Origin: Deltaproteobacteria bacterium
Lineage (GTDB): Bacteria; Desulfobacterota; DAOWOC01
Direction of reading: 5' to 3'
Assembly: GCA_030642225.1 (NCBI GenBank)
Contig: DAOWOC010000019.1
Coordinates: 1-9,515 of the forward strand
DNA length: 9,515 nucleotides
Part shown: one piece after another, positions 1 through 5,410 of the stretch
Numbering within the stretch: position 1 is the first letter of the stretch
How the letters are laid out: the number at the start of each line of letters is the position of its first letter
Program-made: the position numbers and the translations under genes
Notes under the pieces: model-generated
Database searches by the model: none
Told to the model about the DNA's origin: nothing
What the model saw: only the letters and a program-made list of their open reading frames with translations

Positions 1-207
1 AGTTGTTACTACATCTGCCCCGCTGCCGCCAAGTTCCTCTGGAAAATGGAGCCCAAGAATACCGAATTCACCAAGTTTTCTAAAAGACTCATAATCAAAT
101 TCACCCTTTAAATCAAATTTCTGGGCGCTTGGCGCTATCTCCTTTTTTGCAAATTTCAAGACCTGTTCACGAAACATTAACTGTTCTTCAGTAAATGAAA
201 AATCCAT
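1..207 (-). CDS. Acyl-CoA dehydrogenase, N-terminal fragment (runs off the window)
   Basis: The 69 visible codons read MDFSFTEEQLMFREQVLKF and continue through KEIAPSAQKFD, FRKLGEFGILGLHFPEELGGSGAD. This is the standard N-terminal helical domain of flavin-dependent acyl-CoA dehydrogenases, which oxidise an acyl-CoA to the enoyl-CoA and pass electrons to ETF. The start is fixed by AGGAG five bases upstream of the ATG. The catalytic and FAD-binding parts lie outside the window, so chain-length or substrate class (fatty, branched or aromatic acyl-CoA) cannot be told. It lies downstream of, and on the same strand as, a TetR regulator. TetR proteins often control acyl-CoA metabolism, so regulation by that neighbour is plausible but inferred. 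Confidence 0.9.
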   Translation of the reverse strand, partial: MDFSFTEEQLMFREQVLKFAKKEIAPSAQKFDLKGEFDYESFRKLGEFGILGLHFPEELGGSGADVVTT

Positions 208-212
208 AGCTA

Positions 213-217
213 CTCCT
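213..217 (-). promoter_or_regulatory. Ribosome binding site of the acyl-CoA dehydrogenase
   Basis: AGGAG on the minus strand, five bases before the ATG at 207, supports that start codon. Confidence 0.75.
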
Positions 218-385
218 AAATTAATTTAAGATGTTATTTGATAATTTAGTAAAAAAACAAATCATACTGTTTGCAACATTAAAACAGCAACTTGTATTAA
301 AAAAATTGAATTATCCATAAGTCCAATTTATTTATACCCTCTTGCAGGATAAAACTTTTTCCACATTATTTATCTTTGATTTTCT

Positions 386-440
386 ACAGAGTCATTAAGC
401 TTGAATAATAAAACAGAGTCATGAAGTTTGAATAATAAAA
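386..440. repeat. 27-bp tandem direct repeat, two copies
   Basis: Unit 1 (386-412) and unit 2 (413-439) both begin ACAGAGTCAT and end TTGAATAATAAA. They differ at two positions (TTAAGCTTG versus TGAAGTTTG). The pair abuts the 3' end of the TetR gene, in the gap upstream of the acyl-CoA dehydrogenase. No further copy was noticed in the window. It could be a slippage duplication or a doubled protein-binding site; the sequence alone does not decide. Confidence 0.8.
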
Positions 441-446
441 TTGATT

Positions 447-1061
447 TTATTTAACAGATGCGCCATTAAAAAATACCTCAAGGATACTTTTTACAATCTG
501 TTCTTTTTGTTCTGAATCACGAAGTTCCTGATCAGCGAGAACCATTGCTGAGACAAATGTTTCAAGGGAGCCTAAAAATATATTCGTTAAATATCTTGCC
601 TTGATATCAGATCTGATTTCATTTTTCTGCTGTGCATCAATAATTAAGGCCTCTGTCTTTGAAATAAATTTTATAAAAAACTCCAGGCGCTTGCCAATAA
701 GATTCCTTGTTGACCTTGATATCTCAGTAATAAATATATTCATCAAATCAGGTTTTTCCTGATATGCATTAAAAAAATGAACAATAATCTTTTTTAATTT
801 ATCATGAATATCAAGATTATCGGCCTTTAACGAATCAAGCAGTTCATAAATACTCAGCCACCATTCCTCAATAATAGTATCAAAGAGACGTTCCTTTTTT
901 TTAAAATAATGGTAAATCAAACCATATGAAATTCCTGCCTCATTGGAGATATCAGACATCCTTGCACAGTGAAAACCCTTTTCTTTGATAATCTTCAGGG
1001 CTGCATTAAGAATAATCGACCTTTTTTCAGGTTTTTTATTATTTATTTTATTTTTTATCAT
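447..1061 (-). CDS. TetR/AcrR-family transcriptional regulator
   Basis: A 204-residue protein of usual TetR length. Residues about 16-62 form the DNA-binding domain: IILNAALKIIKEKGF, then MSDISNEAGISYGLIYHYF and KKKERLF. SYGLIYHYF is the recognition-helix region typical of the family. The rest is an all-helical ligand and dimer domain with no recognisable specificity. I chose the ATG at 1061 because TetR proteins usually start 10-15 residues before the first helix. A longer frame from a GTG at 1148, whose GTGA overlaps the epmA stop, would add 29 atypical residues. No clear Shine-Dalgarno precedes 1061, and the predicted -10 is only 7 bases away, so the message may be leaderless. An inverted repeat over the -35 suggests autorepression. 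The downstream acyl-CoA dehydrogenase hints at control of acyl-CoA metabolism; this is inference. Confidence 0.9.
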   Translation of the reverse strand: MIKNKINNKKPEKRSIILNAALKIIKEKGFHCARMSDISNEAGISYGLIYHYFKKKERLFDTIIEEWWLSIYELLDSLKADNLDIHDKLKKIIVHFFNAYQEKPDLMNIFITEISRSTRNLIGKRLEFFIKFISKTEALIIDAQQKNEIRSDIKARYLTNIFLGSLETFVSAMVLADQELRDSEQKEQIVKSILEVFFNGASVK

Positions 1062-1068
1062 ATTAAAA

Positions 1069-1096
1069 ATTATGCGAATACTGATTGATTTGTCAA
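1069..1096 (-). promoter_or_regulatory. Predicted sigma-70 promoter of the TetR gene
   Basis: On the minus strand, a perfect TTGACA (1096-1091) is followed after 16 bases by CATAAT (1074-1069). Transcription would start at about the ATG at 1061, giving little or no 5' leader. Confidence 0.55.
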
Positions 1097-1099
1097 TCA
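1082..1099. promoter_or_regulatory. Inverted-repeat operator candidate overlapping the tetR -35
   Basis: TGATTGA (1082-1088), spacer TTTG, TCAATCA (1093-1099): a perfect 7-bp inverted repeat covering the TTGACA of the tetR promoter. Its size and position match operators of autoregulated TetR proteins. The binding protein is inferred from adjacency. Confidence 0.5.
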
Positions 1100-1144
1100 A
1101 TATTTTAAGGATATACTTATTTCGTAACAGACCCTCAGTGCAGA

Positions 1145-2074
1145 TCACAAAATTTCAGGTGTAAAGGCCACAACATTATCGATTATTTCAGAATTGGAAA
1201 ATAACATTACAAGCCTGTCTATGCCTAGGGCTACCCCGGCAGAAGGCGGCATTGATGACATGGATTCAAGAAAATTCTCCGGCATCAGACAATCATTTTT
1301 CCCCATTTCCTGACGTTTTTTTATCTCATCTTTAAAACGCCTTCTTTGTTCTTTGGGATCAATCAGCTCGGAAAATCCATTGGCAAGTTCAATACCTGCA
1401 ATATATAATTCAAACCGCTCTGCTGTGCCCGGATTATCAGGATTTTGGCGCGCCAGTGAGGCCATTGAAACAGGATAATCATAAATAAATACCGGACGTG
1501 AAAGCCCGAGGTTTGGCTCAATATCTTCTGCCATTGCTTTATCAAAGCAAAAGGCATCAGGATACGGTCCGGGCCTCCAGCCCGCAAAACGATAAAAGGC
1601 ATCTTCAACCGCAATCCTCTCCCATTCACATGAAATATCAACCTTATTGCCATGTGATTTTATATTAGGATAAATTAATAAATCCTTTGCAATATACCTT
1701 ATAAGTTGTTCTAAATCCCGCATAAGGGAAAGGTAATCATCATTCACACGATACCATTCAAGTATTGTAAACTCCGGCAGATGCAACCTTCCTCGCTCAT
1801 TTTTTCTGAAACTCCGGGTTATCTGAAAGACAGGGCCGAATCCAGCCGATAGAAGCTCCTTCATCTGAAGTTCCGGGGATGCGGCAAGGAACCACCCATC
1901 AGACGATACAGGGTCTATATTTTGTTCAGGGGCCGGGGCCTTAATCCGCAAGGGGGTTTCAACCTCAAAAAAACCATGGTCAAAAAAAAACGTTCTTATA
2001 CTCCTGATAATTAATGACCTGAGTATAAGCACCCTTCTTTTCCCTGACAAACTGGTTAATCTGGTACTGGTCAT
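1145..2074 (-). CDS. epmA: EF-P lysine ligase EpmA (GenX/PoxA/YjeA), class II lysyl-tRNA-synthetase-like
   Basis: A 309-residue class II synthetase-type catalytic domain without the N-terminal anticodon-binding domain of LysRS, as expected for EpmA (about 325 residues in E. coli). Motif 1 lies around residues 31-42 (FDHGFFEVETPL). Motif 2 is at 87-108 (RSFRKNERGR, then HLPEFTILEWY). Motif 3 is at 279-292 (AGVALGIDRLVMLF). ASPELQMK and ELANGFSEL are also family-typical. Known role: it adenylates lysine, preferably (R)-beta-lysine made by EpmB, and attaches it to the tip lysine of EF-P. Its ATG follows the efp TAG with no gap, so the two are almost certainly co-transcribed and translationally coupled. 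EpmB is not in the window. The main alternative, a truncated LysRS, is made unlikely by the partnership with efp. Confidence 0.93.
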   Translation of the reverse strand: MTSTRLTSLSGKRRVLILRSLIIRSIRTFFFDHGFFEVETPLRIKAPAPEQNIDPVSSDGWFLAASPELQMKELLSAGFGPVFQITRSFRKNERGRLHLPEFTILEWYRVNDDYLSLMRDLEQLIRYIAKDLLIYPNIKSHGNKVDISCEWERIAVEDAFYRFAGWRPGPYPDAFCFDKAMAEDIEPNLGLSRPVFIYDYPVSMASLARQNPDNPGTAERFELYIAGIELANGFSELIDPKEQRRRFKDEIKKRQEMGKNDCLMPENFLESMSSMPPSAGVALGIDRLVMLFSNSEIIDNVVAFTPEIL

Positions 2075-2638
2075 CTACTCTTTTACCCGTTCCACATATT
2101 CACATGTGCGTGTATCAATACGGAGCAGTTCATCTTTCTGAACAAAGGGAGGAACCTGGATAACATAACCTGTCTCCAGGGTAACACCCTTTGTGCTGCC
2201 TGAGGTTGTGTCTCCTTTTGCCCATGGTTCAGCCTCAGTCACCCTCAGCTCAATAAAATTAGGGAGTGTTAAACCTATGGCCTGATCCTTGAAAAAAAGA
2301 ATATCCAATACTATATTTTCCTTTAAAAAATTTATTATATCACCTACCTGGTCTTTTGTCAGAGACTCCTGATCATAGGTTGATGTATTCATAAAGCAGT
2401 AATTTTCGCCATCATAATAAAGATATTCCATCTGTCTTTCTTCAAGATTTGCCTCGTTAAATTTTTCTCCTGACCTGTAAGTCCTATCAAACTGCGTTCC
2501 TGTAATCATATTTTTGAGTTTACATTTATAAAGTGCCTGGCCTTTTCCTGGCTTTACAAACTGAAACTGTATAATCGCATATGGTTCTCCGTCAATTTCA
2601 ATTTTAAGACCCTTTTTAAGGTCTCCACTTTCATACAT
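2075..2638 (-). CDS. efp: Translation elongation factor P
   Basis: A 187-residue protein of standard EF-P length (188 in E. coli), with an N-terminal KOW-like domain followed by two OB-fold domains. Near the start, VKPGKGQA carries the loop lysine at residue 32, equivalent to E. coli Lys34, the site of beta-lysylation. The KPGKGQA context is that of EpmA-modified EF-Ps rather than the rhamnosylated arginine type, which agrees with epmA directly downstream. EF-P relieves ribosome stalling at polyproline stretches. I start at the ATG at 2638 (MYESGDLKKG), preceded by GGGGGA. An in-frame upstream start at 2665 would add nine non-conserved residues. The family C-terminal signature is seen in TGYVIQVPPFV and DTRTCEYVERV. 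Confidence 0.97.
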   Translation of the reverse strand: MYESGDLKKGLKIEIDGEPYAIIQFQFVKPGKGQALYKCKLKNMITGTQFDRTYRSGEKFNEANLEERQMEYLYYDGENYCFMNTSTYDQESLTKDQVGDIINFLKENIVLDILFFKDQAIGLTLPNFIELRVTEAEPWAKGDTTSGSTKGVTLETGYVIQVPPFVQKDELLRIDTRTCEYVERVKE

Positions 2639-2683
2639 TTTATTATTCCCCCAAGTTGTTAACAATTATCTATTAAAGCTTGT

Positions 2684-2713
2684 AAAATAAAAATTAATAG
2701 CTTATGTAGTCAA
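2684..2713 (-). promoter_or_regulatory. Predicted promoter of efp-epmA
   Basis: On the minus strand, TTGACT (2713-2708) and TATTTT (2689-2684) are 18 bases apart, about 45 bases before the efp ATG. The region is very AT-rich, so a chance match is possible. Confidence 0.4.
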
Positions 2714-2758
2714 CACAATTATGCTTAAAATGAATTTTTATTAATTATTCACTCTATC

Positions 2759-2763
2759 AGGTG
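2759..2763 (+). promoter_or_regulatory. Ribosome binding site deciding the dUTPase start
   Basis: AGGTG lies nine bases before the ATG at 2773. Its GTG would otherwise be read as an in-frame start at 2761. Use as a Shine-Dalgarno fits better, because no purine-rich motif precedes 2761. Confidence 0.5.
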
Positions 2764-2772
2764 TTAATTTTT

Positions 2773-3183
2773 ATGGAAAATATGCTGGAAAAAATATTTG
2801 ATATGCAGGCTGAACTAAACCGCAGGATAGGCAGAGACAGCGTTAAATTAAGCATTGAAGGCAGCGATAAGGAAAGGATTAAATGGTTTCTTGATTTCAG
2901 CAGAGCGCTCCTGCATGAACAGATAGAGGCAGAAAACTGGCTTAACTGGAAATGGTGGGCAAAAAAAGAAAATAACTGGAAACAGGTTGAGCTTGAACTT
3001 GTTGACATGCTTCATTTCTGGGTATCAATGTGCCAGGTTGCGGGGATGGATGCAGAGAAGGTTTATGAACTTTATACAGCCAAAAATAATCTGAATCATA
3101 AACGTCAGGAACTCGGTTATAAAGAAGGGACTTATAATAAAATTAACCAAAATGGTAAAGAAGATAATGAAGCGCTTCTGTAA
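2773..3183 (+). CDS. Dimeric (all-alpha NTP-PPase) dUTP diphosphatase
   Basis: A 136-residue helical protein of the dUTPase_2 (MazG-related) superfamily, unrelated to the trimeric Dut fold. The metal-binding signature is present: E49-x2-E52 (HEQIEAE) in one helix and E75-x2-D78 (ELVDMLHF) in the next. The tryptophan-rich NWLNWKWW follows the first acidic pair. The C-terminal stretch NNLNHKRQELGYKEGTY resembles the nucleotide-binding end of dimeric dUTPases. The expected reaction is dUTP to dUMP plus pyrophosphate, which keeps uracil out of DNA and supplies dUMP for thymidylate synthesis. It stands alone, divergent from efp, and is probably its own transcription unit. The acidic, polar tail after about residue 122 looks disordered. 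A related MazG-like NTP pyrophosphatase is the main alternative. Confidence 0.85.
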   Translation: MENMLEKIFDMQAELNRRIGRDSVKLSIEGSDKERIKWFLDFSRALLHEQIEAENWLNWKWWAKKENNWKQVELELVDMLHFWVSMCQVAGMDAEKVYELYTAKNNLNHKRQELGYKEGTYNKINQNGKEDNEALL

Positions 3184-3214
3184 TATTTCTAAAATATCAG
3201 ACATCTATATTCGT

Positions 3215-3240
3215 TTAATTATTTGAAATAATTAATTTTT
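3215..3240 (+). terminator. AT-only palindrome with T tract after the dUTPase gene
   Basis: TTAATTATTT (3215-3224), one G, AAATAATTAA (3226-3235) is a perfect 10-bp palindrome followed by TTTTT. The arrangement is terminator-like and lies 30 bases after the dUTPase stop, but the stem has no G-C pair and would be weak. Confidence 0.3.
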
Positions 3241-3279
3241 ATTTTAAATTCAATAAAACCGCATTACCATACAATAAAG

Positions 3280-3308
3280 TTGACAAATATCATTGTTTTT
3301 TTTATTTT
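3280..3308 (+). promoter_or_regulatory. Predicted sigma-70 promoter of the NIL/ferredoxin gene
   Basis: Consensus TTGACA (3280-3285), a 17-base spacer, then TATTTT (3303-3308), about 42 bases before the ATG at 3351. It could also drive iscU and the genes beyond. Confidence 0.55.
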
Positions 3309-3350
3309 AAGACAATTAAAAATTACAAAAAAAATTAATCAGAAGGCATT

Positions 3351-3788
3351 ATGTACTCCAAAATAATTGTTTTAAGATTTCAGAAAGAAATTATTGATAA
3401 ACCCATAGTCTCGAATCTTGTAAGAAAATATAACCTTTCATTTAATATTCTTAAGGCCACTGTATACCCAAGAAGACAGGGTGTAATGGTCTTAGAACTT
3501 TCCGGCAGACGCGAAGACTATGAACAGGGGATAAAATATCTTAAAAATCTTAATGTTCAGGTTACACATGTTGCTCAGGATATTACAAGAGATGAGGAGA
3601 AGTGCTATCAATGCGGTGCATGTACCGCAATATGCCCTACAGGCGCCCTGTATATTATCAGGCCGTCCATGGAGGTAAAATTTGATTCTGAAAAATGCAG
3701 TGGATGCGAATTATGTGTCAGGGTATGCCCTCCACATGCCATGAATGCCAGTATTGATAATGATTTTATAGCTAATTTTGAGACATAA
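3351..3788 (+). CDS. NIL-domain 2[4Fe-4S] ferredoxin-type protein
   Basis: A 145-residue protein. Residues about 1-76 form a small alpha/beta NIL domain (YSKIIVLRF, IVSNLVRKYNLSFNILKATV, GVMVLELSG). Residues 80-135 form a bacterial ferredoxin with two CxxCxxCxxxCP clusters: C85, C88, C91, C95 and C116, C119, C122, C126. All eight ligands are present, so two [4Fe-4S] clusters are expected. Small NIL-ferredoxins of this layout in sulfate reducers and methanogens have been genetically linked to a homocysteine-forming route from aspartate semialdehyde, together with COG1900 (DUF39) and COG2122 proteins. Those partners are not in the window, so the role here is inferred. AGAAGG precedes the ATG by four bases. 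The gene lies 130 nt before iscU on the same strand, so a link with Fe-S assembly is also possible. Confidence 0.88.
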   Translation: MYSKIIVLRFQKEIIDKPIVSNLVRKYNLSFNILKATVYPRRQGVMVLELSGRREDYEQGIKYLKNLNVQVTHVAQDITRDEEKCYQCGACTAICPTGALYIIRPSMEVKFDSEKCSGCELCVRVCPPHAMNASIDNDFIANFET

Positions 3789-3918
3789 GATGAGATTATC
3801 AACAAAAGATATGCTGTAAGGGCAATGCTAATCTTGCCTATTAATGATCTGGCGTATGAAATGAATCAGATCAAAGACAACACATTAAAAAAGCAAACAA
3901 TGTAAAGGAGATAATATT
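3789..3918 (+). other. iscU leader with two short inverted repeats
   Basis: This 130-nt gap contains GGCAA (3821-3825) with TTGCC (3834-3838), and TGATCTG (3845-3851) with CAGATCA (3867-3873). Neither hairpin is followed by a T tract, so neither is a clear terminator, and read-through from the ferredoxin gene is likely. They could be operator half-sites or leader structure. AAAGGAG (3904-3910) is a strong Shine-Dalgarno eight bases before the iscU ATG. Confidence 0.3.
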
Positions 3919-4431
3919 ATGAAATATAGCGAAACAGTAATGGATCACTTTATGACCCCGAGAAACGTGGGTGAAATACCTGATGCAGACGGCCACGGCA
4001 TGATCGGCAATCCTTCCTGCGGGGATATAATGGAAATGTTTGTTACTGTAAAAGATAATCACATTGATGATATTAAATTTAAAACCTTTGGCTGCGGGGC
4101 TGCGATTGCTGTAAGTTCCATGGTAACGGAAATGGCCAAGGGCAAATTGCTTGAAGATGCAATACTGATTTCAAAAAAAGATATAGCTGATGCGCTTGGA
4201 GGTCTGCCACCCAAAAAGATGCACTGTTCAAACCTTGGTACATCAGCGATGAGACTTGCGATAGCTAATTACTGGAAAAAAAATGGCATGGATGATAAGA
4301 TTGCATCCCATAAACATTTAATCAAAGAAGCTGAAGAGGAAAATGAGGAAAAGGGGCAGGATGAAAAAAGTTGCTGTAGCACTGAGCGGGGGGATGGACA
4401 GCCTGACTGCAGCAATCCTGCTAAAACGTAA
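3919..4431 (+). CDS. iscU: Fe-S cluster assembly scaffold, IscU/NifU N-terminal type
   Basis: A 170-residue protein whose first 125 residues are a canonical IscU scaffold. The three cluster-ligand cysteines are C34 (GNPSCGD, with the conserved D36), C59 (FGCGAA) and C103 (MHCSNL). LPPKK at 96-100 matches the LPPxK recognition loop of the HscA chaperone in IscU proteins. It receives sulfur from a cysteine desulfurase and passes [2Fe-2S] or [4Fe-4S] clusters to apoproteins; no iscS is visible in this window. After residue 130 there is a charged tail, EAEEENEEKGQDEK, then a cysteine-bearing end with C152, C153 and C164. Residues 148-170 are encoded within the first 71 bases of mnmA in another frame, so this tail is constrained by two proteins. 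A shorter ancestral end extended by mutation is possible. Confidence 0.93.
   Translation: MKYSETVMDHFMTPRNVGEIPDADGHGMIGNPSCGDIMEMFVTVKDNHIDDIKFKTFGCGAAIAVSSMVTEMAKGKLLEDAILISKKDIADALGGLPPKKMHCSNLGTSAMRLAIANYWKKNGMDDKIASHKHLIKEAEEENEEKGQDEKSCCSTERGDGQPDCSNPAKT
4351..4356 (+). promoter_or_regulatory. Ribosome binding site of mnmA inside iscU
   Basis: AAGGGG ends four bases before the ATG at 4361. It favours that codon over an in-frame ATG at 4343, which would add six residues (MRKRGR) before the conserved MKKVAVALSGG. Confidence 0.6.
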
Positions 4432-5410
4432 TCCTGACATTGAACTTTTTGCCATCCACCTTAACATGGGTGGCAATGTACCTGAACAGAATGAAAAGGT
4501 CAGGGACATAGCTGCCCGCATAGATATACCTCTTTACATAGTAGAATGTTCCAGGCTGTTTCAAACAAAGGTAATTGATTATTTCCTTACCACATATGCT
4601 GCGGGTAAAACACCCAACCCATGCATGGTCTGCAATAAATATATTAAATTTGGTATTATGCTTGACAAGGCCATTGAAAAAGGAGCGTCATTTCTATCTA
4701 CAGGTCACTATGCAGATATAAAAGAATTTCAAACAGGTTTCAGGCTGATCAGGGGCAAAGATACTAATAAGGATCAGTCATATTTTTTATGGGCTCTTTC
4801 ACAGGCACAACTAAGCCGCATTATTTTCCCCCTCGCAAAAATCTATAAAAAACATGTTCCGGCCATAGTGCTTGATGCAGGATTTAAACCTCAAAAAATG
4901 GTTGAAAGCCAGGAAATATGCTTTATCCCTGACAATGATTACAAATCATTTATAGAAAAACACAAGGATAAATTTTTAAATACCAGTGGTGAAATTGTAG
5001 ATAAAAACGGGAAAATTCTTGGCCGTCACAATGGGATATACCAATATACCATAGGACAAAGAAAGGGCATGGGTATCCCGGCAGAAAAACCATTATATGT
5101 AATTAATATTAATCCTGAAAATAATCAGATTGTAGCCGGTTTTAAAGAGGATACATTTTCAAAAAGTCTTATTGCTGAATCAGTCAATTGTTTTAATCAA
5201 TCCATGGAGTCTTTTAAAGGCATAGCAAAGATAAGGTATCGTCACAAACCATCACTCTGCACAGTTTTTCCTATTAATCAAACCAGCATAAGGGTTATTT
5301 TTGATTCTCCACAGTCCTCTATCACGCCTGGCCAGGGAGTTGTTGTATATCAGGATGACATAATTGCTACCGCTGGAGTCATAACTAAGACTGAGGGCGG
5401 ATTGTCTTGA
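4361..5410 (+). CDS. mnmA: tRNA-specific 2-thiouridylase MnmA
   Basis: A 349-residue protein, slightly shorter than E. coli MnmA (368). The N-terminal PP-loop ATP-binding motif is VALSGGMDS (residues 6-14). The conserved NPCMVCNKYIKFG holds the catalytic C91, with an extra cysteine at 88. TGHYA (114-118) and KDQSYFLWAL (137-146) follow. The persulfide-accepting C187 is in ESQEICFIPD. GQRKGMGIP starts the central beta domain, and a C-terminal beta barrel completes the protein. MnmA adenylates U34 of Lys, Glu and Gln tRNAs and inserts sulfur to give s2U34. Sulfur comes from IscS directly or through relay proteins, so the position after iscU fits, although IscU itself is not the usual donor. It starts inside iscU and ends in a TTGA overlap with mtaB, so coupled translation is likely. 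Confidence 0.95.
   Translation: MKKVAVALSGGMDSLTAAILLKRNPDIELFAIHLNMGGNVPEQNEKVRDIAARIDIPLYIVECSRLFQTKVIDYFLTTYAAGKTPNPCMVCNKYIKFGIMLDKAIEKGASFLSTGHYADIKEFQTGFRLIRGKDTNKDQSYFLWALSQAQLSRIIFPLAKIYKKHVPAIVLDAGFKPQKMVESQEICFIPDNDYKSFIEKHKDKFLNTSGEIVDKNGKILGRHNGIYQYTIGQRKGMGIPAEKPLYVININPENNQIVAGFKEDTFSKSLIAESVNCFNQSMESFKGIAKIRYRHKPSLCTVFPINQTSIRVIFDSPQSSITPGQGVVVYQDDIIATAGVITKTEGGLS
5393..5397 (+). promoter_or_regulatory. Ribosome binding site for the TTG start of mtaB
   Basis: GAGGG lies nine bases before the TTG at 5407, inside the last codons of mnmA. It supports a TTG start within the TTGA overlap. Confidence 0.55.

Noticed and set aside
434..451. AT-only inverted repeat (AATAAAAT / ATTTTATT) over the tetR stop
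   Set aside because: There is no G-C pair, the loop is two bases and no T tract follows on the minus strand. It is expected by chance in such AT-rich DNA.
1062..1148. 29-residue N-terminal extension of TetR from a GTG at 1148
   Set aside because: It is atypical for TetR proteins and the region looks like a promoter with an operator. It is kept only as an alternative start.
1363..1653. Open frame of 96 codons inside epmA
   Set aside because: It is an alternate-frame shadow of a gene with clear class II synthetase motifs.
2757..3008. Minus-strand open frame of 83 codons
   Set aside because: It is antisense to the well-supported dUTPase gene and its Ser/Phe/Leu-rich translation has no family likeness.
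4343..4380. Programmed frameshift joining IscU to MnmA at the A6 run
   Set aside because: The A6 run is not in the correct phase for a classic slippery heptamer, a +1 shift would be needed, and mnmA has its own start and ribosome binding site.
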